DNA of 6,052 nucleotides from Ruminococcaceae bacterium UBA5450 (lineage in GTDB: Bacteria; Bacillota; Clostridia; Oscillospirales; Acutalibacteraceae): contig DIQY01000033.1 of the NCBI GenBank assembly GCA_002424295.1, positions 1-6,052 of the forward strand, written 5' to 3'. The notes under the pieces were generated by a model. That model saw nothing but the letters and a program-made list of their open reading frames with translations. It ran no database searches and was not told the origin of the DNA. Position numbers and translations under genes: made by a program. Below are positions 1-5,302 of the stretch, one piece after another (positions within the stretch are counted from its first letter, which is position 1; the number at the start of each line of letters is the position of its first letter).

Positions 1-89
1 GTCAACCCCTTTTTTCACCTTTTTGCAAATTTTATTTTACCTCTACATGTATGGATTTTTTATATTTAAAAGCACCGGGTTCTGTCGCC
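1..89. other. Gap downstream of sigF, no gene recognised
   Basis: AT-rich flank between the sigF stop and the left window edge. On the minus strand it is purine-rich toward the edge and ends in GTTGAC, which could be part of a promoter or leader for a gene beyond the window. I see no GC-rich hairpin followed by a T-run, so the end of the spoIIA transcript is not defined here. No open frame with a convincing ribosome binding site begins in it. Confidence 0.4.
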
Positions 90-737
90 TTACCCAAGCA
101 TCTGCCGTAATTCAGTCAGAATCTTCTTTTCTCTCCTAGAAACCTGCACCTGTGTCATCCCGAGTCTTTGCGCTGTTTGATTTTGTGTCTGGTCCTGAAA
201 ATAACGAAACCAAACCAGTTTTCGATCATTTGCAGGCAAATCTTTTAGCGCTTCGCGAAGGGACATAGACTCAGTAATGCGTTCTTCTTCTGAGTCGGTC
301 GGTAAATCCAGTTGTCCCTCTTCATCGTTTTCTTCTGTTAAAGAAAGCGGCATTTGGCCTGCACAGAGCGCTTCGGCTGCTTCTTCTGAAGAAATCCCCA
401 ATCCGGATGCGACTTCACTCACGGTCGGCTGCCGGCCTTCTTTTACCGCAAATGAGCTGCTCCAGCGATTTACTTTACAGGCAAGGCTTTGCAGTGTTCT
501 TCCCATTTTAACAGTATTGCCCTCTCGAAAGAGCTTTTTCATTTCGCCTAAGATTACCGGTACCGCATAAGTTGAAAAGCAGCAGCCACGATTCTCATCA
601 AAGCGATCGGCAGCCTTTACCAGCCCTTCACAACCAGCCTGAACAAGATCATCATAATCTGCGCCGCGCCCGAGAAATCGTCTGGCACAGGCATGAACCA
701 GACCGATATTTTCCCGGGTGGCCTTTTCTCTATCCAT
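90..737 (-). CDS. sigF: RNA polymerase sporulation sigma factor SigF (forespore-specific)
   Basis: First compartment-specific sigma factor of sporulation. It directs RNA polymerase to early forespore genes and is held inactive by SpoIIAB until SpoIIAA releases it. The 215-residue protein has region 2 (about 10-80), with DYDDLVQAGCEGLVKA and the FSTYAVPVILGE segment. Region 3 follows (about 81-135), then region 4 (about 155-210), whose C-terminal helix-turn-helix ends QVQVSRREKKIL, close to the SQVQVSRLEKKIL of Bacillus SigF. The frame stays open upstream to a TTG at 774-776, giving 228 residues. I prefer the ATG at 735-737 because it overlaps the spoIIAB stop by 8 bases, which suits translational coupling, and because MDREKATRENIGLV begins like the conserved core. 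Neither start has a strong Shine-Dalgarno; the TTG has only a weak AAAGG. With the ATG the protein lacks about 30 N-terminal residues present in B. subtilis SigF (255 aa). SigG is the closest alternative family, but the position after spoIIAB argues for SigF. Confidence 0.93.
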   Translation of the reverse strand: MDREKATRENIGLVHACARRFLGRGADYDDLVQAGCEGLVKAADRFDENRGCCFSTYAVPVILGEMKKLFREGNTVKMGRTLQSLACKVNRWSSSFAVKEGRQPTVSEVASGLGISSEEAAEALCAGQMPLSLTEENDEEGQLDLPTDSEEERITESMSLREALKDLPANDRKLVWFRYFQDQTQNQTAQRLGMTQVQVSRREKKILTELRQMLG

Positions 738-1173
738 GATGGCGCGGGCGGGGTGAAAAATCTTTTTCCATAACAACAGTTGTGCCTTTTCCCACTTTAC
801 TGCGCACTTTTAAACGATCGGTAAAACTTTGCATAACTGCAAACCCCAACCCCGCACGTTCCTCTCCGCCGGTCGTAAACATTGGTTCCATTGCCTGTTT
901 TACATCTTCAATTCCGCAACCGTGGTCTTTAATTTTAACCTGGATCGTGTGTTCCTCATAAATCATGCAATCTATGTAAACCATTCCGATCGTATTTCGG
1001 TATCCATGTACAATACAGTTTGTTACAGCTTCCGAAACTGCAGTTCGTAAATCACACAGCTCGTCCACAGTCGGATCAAGCTGCGAGGCAAAGGCCGCAA
1101 CCGTAGTACGGGCAAATGCCTCATTACTGCTAACGCTTAAAAAGCGCAGGTGCATTTCATTCGTCGGTTTCAT
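730..1173 (-). CDS. spoIIAB: Anti-sigma F factor / serine protein kinase SpoIIAB
   Basis: Cytoplasmic GHKL-type ATPase and kinase. It binds and inhibits sigma-F and inactivates SpoIIAA by phosphorylating a serine. The 147-residue protein has the complete Bergerat ATP fold. The N box is EAVTNCIVHGY with Glu48 and Asn52, the G1 box is KDHGCGIED with Asp83, and the G2/lid region is TTGGEERAGLGFAVM at about 100-114. Arg22 sits where B. subtilis Arg20 contacts both partners. Length matches the family (146 aa in B. subtilis). The start overlaps the end of spoIIAA by 17 bases and its stop overlaps the sigF ATG, so the three genes are translationally interlocked. Everything needed for kinase activity appears present. 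Confidence 0.96.
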   Translation of the reverse strand: MKPTNEMHLRFLSVSSNEAFARTTVAAFASQLDPTVDELCDLRTAVSEAVTNCIVHGYRNTIGMVYIDCMIYEEHTIQVKIKDHGCGIEDVKQAMEPMFTTGGEERAGLGFAVMQSFTDRLKVRSKVGKGTTVVMEKDFSPRPRHHG

Positions 1174-1495
1174 TTTCTACACTCACTCCTTCTTCAAGAT
1201 CACATAGTTCTGACAAGCCTGCCAAAGAAACAATCCGTTTTAATTTTTCGGGCACATTGCGAATGGTAACGCGTCCTTTCCATAAATTCATCAGACGGCA
1301 TCTTCCCAAAATCAGTCCCACCCCCGAACTATCCATAAAATTAACCCCGGAAAAATCCAAGATTAAACGTCTCGGGCGAATATGTTCCGCCGCTTCATCG
1401 ATTTCTTCCCGAAGCTTTCTGGCACAATGATGATCAATTTCTCCATCCAAAAGTGCAGTAAGCTCGTCCTTTTTCAATTTTAGATCGACGCTCAA
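1157..1495 (-). CDS. spoIIAA: Anti-sigma F factor antagonist SpoIIAA (STAS domain)
   Basis: Anti-anti-sigma factor. In unphosphorylated form it binds SpoIIAB and frees sigma-F; SpoIIAB phosphorylates it and SpoIIE dephosphorylates it in the forespore. The 112 residues are a single STAS domain (B. subtilis 117 aa). The hallmark is LDFSGVNFMDSSGVGLILGR, in which the DSSG serines (56-57) contain the phosphorylation site. The start is TTG (1493-1495), chosen because a strong AGGAGG lies 7 bases upstream and no in-frame ATG precedes the conserved DGEIDHHCA region. It is the first gene of the spoIIAA-spoIIAB-sigF operon and overlaps spoIIAB by 17 bases. Confidence 0.95.
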   Translation of the reverse strand: MSVDLKLKKDELTALLDGEIDHHCARKLREEIDEAAEHIRPRRLILDFSGVNFMDSSGVGLILGRCRLMNLWKGRVTIRNVPEKLKRIVSLAGLSELCDLEEGVSVENETDE

Positions 1496-1502
1496 AAAAA
1501 GC

Positions 1503-1508
1503 CCTCCT
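1503..1508 (-). promoter_or_regulatory. Ribosome binding site of spoIIAA (fixes the TTG start)
   Basis: On the minus strand the sequence is AGGAGG, a full match to the Shine-Dalgarno core, followed by a 7-base T-rich spacer and then TTG. The site decides in favour of the unusual TTG start for spoIIAA. Confidence 0.75.
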
Positions 1509-1524
1509 TCATAAAAAATTCCTT

Positions 1525-1547
1525 ATTCAAAAGAATAAAGAATTTCC
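1525..1547 (-). promoter_or_regulatory. Candidate sigma-H promoter of the spoIIA operon
   Basis: In Bacillus and Clostridium the spoIIA operon is read by sigma-H RNA polymerase (about RnAGGAwwW, 11-12 bases, RnnGAAT). On the minus strand GGAAATT (1541-1547) could be the -35 element and GAAT followed by AAGG (GAAT at 1525-1528) the -10. The spacer is about one base shorter than the consensus, and the A before GGA is replaced by C. Transcription would start near 1517, leaving a leader of about 20 bases before the ribosome binding site is cleared. The assignment rests on gene context plus a partial match. Confidence 0.4.
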
Positions 1548-1568
1548 GGTGCGAAATTACGGGAACTG

Positions 1569-1575
1569 AGTCGAA
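1569..1575 (+). promoter_or_regulatory. Candidate Spo0A binding box
   Basis: AGTCGAA matches the 0A box TGTCGAA at six of seven positions. It lies about 22 bases upstream of the proposed spoIIA -35 element, in the region where Spo0A~P acts at spoIIA in other spore formers. A single short box can occur by chance. Confidence 0.35.
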
Positions 1576-1591
1576 CCTCTATTATAAGAAA

Positions 1592-1628
1592 ACAAAAAAG
1601 AAGAGTACCATTTTTATAATGATACTCT
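1592..1628 (-). terminator. Rho-independent terminator after metA
   Basis: The arms AGAGTACCATT and AATGATACTCT (1602-1612 and 1618-1628) form an 11-bp stem with one mismatch and a TTTAT loop. On the minus strand the stem is followed by CTTTTTTGTTTTC, a proper T-tract; the plus-strand side has no comparable T-run. The hairpin lies 32 bases past the metA stop and would end the xpaC-telA-metA transcript before the spoIIA promoter. The stem is AT-rich, so termination may be only moderate. Confidence 0.7.
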
Positions 1629-1660
1629 CATAAAAAACTTTTCTAATATTATGCCGACAA

Positions 1661-2605
1661 TCACAGCATCGCGCAATCTAAAGAATTCCGCCCAAGCAAG
1701 TCCAAATTAAAGGGCGTTGTTTGATACACAAAATAGTTGAGCCAATTTGTATAGAGAAGCTGTCCGGTCGCGCGCCATTGATCGATTGGCTTTTTAGAAG
1801 GATCGTTATCCGGATAATAATGTTTCGGCATGGAAATTGGCAGACCGCGGTTAACATCTCGAAAATATTCCTCTGCCAGTGTACCGGCATCATACTCCGA
1901 ATGCCCCATCACAAAAAATTGCCGTCCCTCTTGATCTCCGACAATGTGGACACCTGCCTCTTCCGAAACAGACATCAACTTCAGTTCCGGGACTTTTCGA
2001 ATATCTTCTGCCATCACTTCGCTGTGCCGGGAATGCGGGACCCAATATTCATCATCAAATCCGCGGAACAATCTTGACTTTTTTGTCAGTGCATGATGCT
2101 TAAAAACGCCGAACAGTTTTTCCGGCAAAATGTGTTTTGGAATCCCGTAATGATAATAAAGCGCTGCCTGCGCCCCCCAGCAAATATGAAAAGTGGAATG
2201 AACATGTGTGGTTGTCCAATCAAAGATTTTGCACAGCTCCGGCCAGTACTCCACCTCTTCATAATCCATCAGTTCTACCGGCGCACCCGTTATAATGCAG
2301 CCATCATAATGACTTTCTTTGATCTCATCAAACGTTTTATAAAAAGCCAACAGATGATCTTCCGGTGTATTCTTGCTCTGATGAGAAGCCATTTGCACCA
2401 AATCGACTTCAATCTGCAGAGGTGTATTTGCCATACAGCGTAAGATCTGTGTTTCTGTTGTAATTTTAATCGGCATCAGGTTCACCAGCGCAATCCGCAA
2501 AGGCCTGATATCCTGATGCAGCGCCCGACGTTCGGTCATCACGAAAATATGCTCACCCTGCAAGACGCTTCTCGCCGGTAAGTCATCCGGAATTTTAATC
2601 GGCAT
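1661..2605 (-). CDS. metA: Homoserine O-acetyltransferase, MetA type
   Basis: Cytoplasmic enzyme that acylates the hydroxyl of L-homoserine, the first committed step from homoserine to methionine. The 314 residues match the full length of the MetA (HTS) family. The catalytic residues fall at the canonical numbers: nucleophile Cys142 in FHICWGAQAALYYHYGI, His235 and Glu237 in VMGHSEYD. Lys163 and the PHSRHSEV segment (190-197) are also conserved. Residue 111, in IITGAPVELM, is Glu; in this family Glu111 goes with acetyl-CoA use (as in Bacillus cereus) and Gly111 with succinyl-CoA (as in E. coli). The ATG at 2603-2605 is preceded by AGAAGGA at somewhat long spacing. It lies 21 bases after the telA-family stop, so it is probably read from the xpaC promoter. 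I found no SAM riboswitch, T-box or clear promoter directly upstream, which is odd for a methionine gene. Confidence 0.95.
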   Translation of the reverse strand: MPIKIPDDLPARSVLQGEHIFVMTERRALHQDIRPLRIALVNLMPIKITTETQILRCMANTPLQIEVDLVQMASHQSKNTPEDHLLAFYKTFDEIKESHYDGCIITGAPVELMDYEEVEYWPELCKIFDWTTTHVHSTFHICWGAQAALYYHYGIPKHILPEKLFGVFKHHALTKKSRLFRGFDDEYWVPHSRHSEVMAEDIRKVPELKLMSVSEEAGVHIVGDQEGRQFFVMGHSEYDAGTLAEEYFRDVNRGLPISMPKHYYPDNDPSKKPIDQWRATGQLLYTNWLNYFVYQTTPFNLDLLGRNSLDCAML

Positions 2606-2626
2606 GCTCTACCATTTCCTTCTTTT

Positions 2627-3781
2627 TTATTGCTGTGTCTGCAGAGAAAGCAGTTTCTGTTTCAATTCTCCCTCAATCTTACCCAATTCCTGCTCTGCAG
2701 AAGCTCTCTTCTCGCGGCCGTCTTTCTGAATCTGCATGACCTCATCCAGTGTTGTAATGAGCTGTTCATTCGTATGCTGCAGCGTCTCCATATCTACAAT
2801 TCCCCGCTCGCTTTCTTTTGCAGTATTAACAGAGGCCATCTTAAGCGTATCCGCATTTTTCCTGAGCAGTTCATTTGTCATATCTGTTACCTCACGCTGA
2901 GCCTTTGCGGCCTGCTGTGAATGTTCCACTCCTAAAGCAAGTACCATCTGGCTCTTCCAAAGTGGGATCGTATTGACCAGCGTTGACTGGATTTTCTCGC
3001 TCATCAAAAGATCATTATTCTGTACCAGACGAATCTGCGGTGCCATCTGAATTGAAATTGTGCGCGTCAGTTCCAGATCGTATAGCTTTTTTTCAAAGCG
3101 ATTGCACATACTGGAAAGATCATTGACTGCTTGAGCGTCTTCCGGAAGATTAGATTCTTCCGCTTTTTTCTGCAAAGCAGGCAGCTGCTGCGTTTGCACT
3201 TCTTGAAGCTTTTTCTTACCGGCCAAAATATACATGGTCAGTTCTTTAAAATAGACCTTATTAAGATCATACATCTTATCCAGCATGGCAATATCTTTGA
3301 GCATGGTCACCTGATGACCTTCCAACGCAGATGAAATCTTATCGACGTTGGTTTCCGCCGTAGCATAACGTGCTTTTAACGCATTAATTTTATTGCCGCC
3401 GCGTTTAAAGAATCCCATGATTCCCTTTTCATTGTCTTCGACCTGAAAATTTTTGAGTTCACAGACAACTCCGGAAAGCATATCTCCGACTTCGCCAAGA
3501 TTTTTTGTTCTCACCGAATTTAAAGCGGTTTCCGAAAAATCCGCAATTTTTTTCTGTGCTCCGGAACCATACTGTAAAATCACATTAGAATTTGTCAGCT
3601 CAATTTTCTTCGAAAAATCATCTACCATTTTCTGCTCATCTGGTGTCAGATTCATTTTTTCTATGTCTTCCGGCTTCTGGGTGAGTTCGGAAGGCTTTAC
3701 CGTCTCCAGAGTAGGCGCCGCCGGCGCCTCTTGTGCTCCATCGAGTACCAAAGTCGGCATTTCTGTTTTTTCATTACTCAT
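2627..3781 (-). CDS. telA: Toxic anion resistance protein, TelA/KlaA family (YaaN-like)
   Basis: Predicted soluble, highly helical cytoplasmic protein of the TelA family, named from plasmid tellurite-resistance genes; the molecular activity is not known. The 384 residues begin with an acidic, Ala/Pro-rich disordered tail (about 1-45). The conserved helical domain follows, with IMGFFKRGGNKI near 121-132, the signature QIRLVQNNDLLMSEKI (249-264) and TLVNTIPLWKSQMVLALG (267-284). The ESERGIVDMETL segment is at about 323-334, and a coiled-coil-like tail rich in Lys, Gln and Glu ends the protein. No membrane segment is seen. The ATG has a strong AAGGAGG 8 bases upstream. It follows xpaC by 25 bases, the same pairing as xpaC-yaaN in B. 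subtilis, and precedes metA by 21 bases. The symbol is a family name and does not show that the protein confers tellurite resistance. Confidence 0.9.
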   Translation of the reverse strand: MSNEKTEMPTLVLDGAQEAPAAPTLETVKPSELTQKPEDIEKMNLTPDEQKMVDDFSKKIELTNSNVILQYGSGAQKKIADFSETALNSVRTKNLGEVGDMLSGVVCELKNFQVEDNEKGIMGFFKRGGNKINALKARYATAETNVDKISSALEGHQVTMLKDIAMLDKMYDLNKVYFKELTMYILAGKKKLQEVQTQQLPALQKKAEESNLPEDAQAVNDLSSMCNRFEKKLYDLELTRTISIQMAPQIRLVQNNDLLMSEKIQSTLVNTIPLWKSQMVLALGVEHSQQAAKAQREVTDMTNELLRKNADTLKMASVNTAKESERGIVDMETLQHTNEQLITTLDEVMQIQKDGREKRASAEQELGKIEGELKQKLLSLQTQQ

Positions 3782-3806
3782 AAGATCTTTCCTCCTTATT
3801 TTCTCT

Positions 3807-5027
3807 TTACAGCTTTAGTTCCGGTTCCTTCTGTGTTTCTTCTTTTTTAAAATCTTTGCCGGTCAGCCCCGCTTGGGCCAGCATAGTCTCCAAGGCAGAA
3901 ATGTCGGTTGCCACATCCAATACATCATCCTGAAAAAGCGTATCCAATAAATTTTCAAATGCAGTGTTAATCGTATCCATCGTTTGCTCAATCTCTTTTT
4001 TTTCCTGCAAAATATTTTCCCCCTGCATCGGCTGACTGTCAAACTCTTGATAGGCGTTGACCAGTTTTAAAGTGGTCGGCAGATAATATTGCATAAAGCG
4101 CCGAATTTCCGGCAGCTTTTTTGGATGTTCCTCTACATAATCAAAAATTTTTTTGCAGACTTCTTCCAAACGATCGAGCTTACGGCTGATCTCTTCTTCA
4201 GGAATTTTATCATTTGCTTCCCGAATGGCCCTAATATATTGATCTCCTTCTGCTTTTGCCTGTGCAAGCGCAGCAGCTGCTGGGTCCGAACGCAGACGTT
4301 CTTCTTCCGCCTCGCGCTCCTTGCGCGCTTTTTCCGCCTGCAGATAGCTTTGATAGGTTTCGTCTCCCAGCATAAAGGTTGTTCCCTGCTCATCCAAATG
4401 ACCATCTGGGAAAATTCTTTTGGAGATCATTTTTTTAAGATCCTTTGTTACATATTCAGGCGTTTTATGAATTCCATCCGCCAACTGTTTAATGGAACAA
4501 AAAGAAGTCCCTTGCATCAGTGTCCGATATTTTCGGTACCGCCTGACTCTTCTGAGAAGAGAAGTTCCTTTGCCAAAAAGAAAAGCTCCAACAACAGACA
4601 AAATATAAAGAACTACACCGCCAACTGCAAAGACAGAAGCGGCAATCATCCCCATGCCGGTCATTACTGAGCCAACGATTGCAGTTACTAAACAAGGAAT
4701 CCCCACTGCCAGTCCTGTTCCCAGCAGCACACCTCCTGAAACTTTTCCAGGAATCATCTCCGATCTGGTTTTTGCCGAACGGTACGGGCGATAATAGGGG
4801 GGATAATTCGAAGAGGGTTTTTGATAAGGTGGAGGCGGATAGGCAGACTGATCCTTTTGATGATTGCCAGACATAGAATCACGCACATCTGCCTCTACAT
4901 CAGCAGTAACATCTCGAACTGTATTACGCACTGTATTGCCAAGATTCTCAAAATTACCGGTACGCATAGCATCCCGAACGGCATGGCTAATATCACGACC
5001 GATATTGCGATTTCGATGCATTCCCAT
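3807..5027 (-). CDS. xpaC: XpaC family membrane protein (5-bromo-4-chloroindolyl phosphate hydrolysis protein family)
   Basis: Member of the XpaC family, named after a Bacillus gene linked to X-phosphate hydrolysis; it has no recognisable phosphatase motif and its true role is unknown. In the 406-residue form, residues 1-55 are a charged amphipathic segment and about 60-85 a Pro/Tyr-rich linker with YPPPPYQKP. Two hydrophobic, Gly-rich membrane segments follow (about 97-122 and 125-152), then the basic RRVRRYRKYR stretch. Next is a compact CSIKQLADGIHKTPEYVTKDL segment (about 177-205) that looks like a winged-helix-type fold. A charged coiled coil (about 228-258) and a helical C-terminal domain with CKKIFDYVEEHPKKLPEIRRF complete the protein. 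Start choice: GGAGGG at 5032-5037 precedes ATG codons at 5027 and 5021 by 4 and 10 bases; a GTG at 5045 lies upstream of that site and is unlikely. First gene of the xpaC-telA-metA unit. Confidence 0.88.
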   Translation of the reverse strand: MGMHRNRNIGRDISHAVRDAMRTGNFENLGNTVRNTVRDVTADVEADVRDSMSGNHQKDQSAYPPPPYQKPSSNYPPYYRPYRSAKTRSEMIPGKVSGGVLLGTGLAVGIPCLVTAIVGSVMTGMGMIAASVFAVGGVVLYILSVVGAFLFGKGTSLLRRVRRYRKYRTLMQGTSFCSIKQLADGIHKTPEYVTKDLKKMISKRIFPDGHLDEQGTTFMLGDETYQSYLQAEKARKEREAEEERLRSDPAAAALAQAKAEGDQYIRAIREANDKIPEEEISRKLDRLEEVCKKIFDYVEEHPKKLPEIRRFMQYYLPTTLKLVNAYQEFDSQPMQGENILQEKKEIEQTMDTINTAFENLLDTLFQDDVLDVATDISALETMLAQAGLTGKDFKKEETQKEPELKL

Positions 5028-5031
5028 TATA

Positions 5032-5038
5032 CCCTCCA
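5032..5038 (-). promoter_or_regulatory. Ribosome binding site of xpaC
   Basis: Minus-strand TGGAGGG. It excludes the upstream GTG at 5043-5045 and leaves ATG 5027 (short spacing) or ATG 5021 (longer spacing) as start; the two differ by only two residues. Confidence 0.65.
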
Positions 5039-5057
5039 AAAACACTTAATCAAATTT

Positions 5058-5086
5058 ATTATATCGTATTTTTAAAAAAATGACAA
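5058..5086 (-). promoter_or_regulatory. Sigma-A promoter of the xpaC-telA-metA unit
   Basis: On the minus strand TTGTCA (5081-5086, five of six matches to TTGACA) and a perfect TATAAT (5058-5063) are separated by exactly 17 bases. Transcription would start near 5051, giving a leader of about 25 bases with the ribosome binding site in it. This predicts constitutive housekeeping expression unless a factor binds upstream. Confidence 0.8.
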
Positions 5087-5150
5087 TAAAATGCCTTTGA
5101 AAATTGCTTCATTTTTATAAAAACCAATTTCACCAAACAATCACTTAAAG

Positions 5151-5167
5151 TTTACCCAAATTTTACA
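5151..5167 (+). repeat. TTTACC/TTTACA direct repeat, 11-bp period
   Basis: TTTACC (5151-5156) and TTTACA (5162-5167) start 11 bases apart, with a weaker third unit CTAAAC at 5173-5178. Six-base direct repeats one helical turn apart are the usual target of OmpR/PhoB-type response regulators, and TTTACA resembles the Gram-positive PhoP half-site. The match is loose and the region is AT-rich. Confidence 0.25.
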
Positions 5168-5200
5168 TTTCTCTAAACTAATGCACACATAGAAAGGTTA

Positions 5201-5217
5201 TTCTTAAAATGTTCTTA
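5201..5217 (+). promoter_or_regulatory. Tandem TTCTTA repeats at the -35 of an intergenic promoter
   Basis: Two identical copies of TTCTTA (5201-5206 and 5212-5217) are separated by five bases, an 11-bp period. The second occupies the -35 position of the TATAAT at 5236-5241 (18-base spacer). This arrangement is typical of promoters that lack a good -35 and depend on an OmpR-family activator. On the opposite strand the repeats read TCTAAG-N5-TTTAAG, similar in form to the CiaR repeat of streptococci, although no CiaR is known here. Confidence 0.4.
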
Positions 5218-5241
5218 GAAAAAGAAACCTCTTAATATAAT
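5212..5241 (+). promoter_or_regulatory. Promoter of the putative small RNA
   Basis: A perfect TATAAT at 5236-5241 with the poor -35 TTCTTA at 5212-5217 and an 18-base spacer. Transcription would start near 5248 and run toward the terminator at 5303-5340. No gene on the plus strand lies between, so the product would be a short RNA. Confidence 0.45.
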
Positions 5242-5252
5242 AATAAGACTCT

Positions 5253-5269
5253 TGTGAAAGGGTTTCACA
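5253..5269. repeat. 17-bp perfect palindrome
   Basis: TGTGAAAGGGTTTCACA has 7-bp arms and a GGG centre. In RNA it would form a small stem-loop at the 5' end of the proposed small RNA; in DNA it could be an operator for a dimeric repressor placed just after the start point. It resembles a catabolite (cre) site, but its centre is one base shorter than the 14-base cre core. Confidence 0.5.
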
Positions 5270-5302
5270 TAAATTCACTCTTTTTCATATTTCTCCTAAA
5301 AA

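Noticed and set aside
1..24. Start of a further minus-strand gene at a GTG near the left edge
   Set aside because: Only six codons are visible and the nearest SD-like sequence is too far away.
60..92. Terminator directly after sigF
   Set aside because: No stable GC-rich stem followed by a T-run could be built on the minus strand; the TTTTA/TAAAA pairing is too weak to claim.
1561..1580. GGTTCGACTC on the minus strand looks like a tRNA T-loop
   Set aside because: The flanking bases do not form a 5-bp T stem, and there is no acceptor stem, anticodon arm or CCA. A Spo0A box explains the TCGAA better.
2606..2700. SAM-I riboswitch, T-box or separate promoter upstream of metA
   Set aside because: The region is telA-family coding sequence up to 21 bases before metA; no T-box motif, antiterminator, SAM-box core or paired -35/-10 was found.
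4089..4670. Plus-strand open frame of 193 codons
   Set aside because: Lies opposite xpaC, whose frame carries the family features; no ribosome binding site or recognisable domain on the plus strand.
5253..5269. Catabolite-responsive element (cre site)
   Set aside because: The core is one base too short and lacks the central CG step of the cre consensus.
5274..5297. Minus-strand micro-ORF of seven codons after AGGAG
   Set aside because: The SD spacing is very short and no minus-strand promoter is evident before it; kept only as an alternative to the sRNA seed reading.
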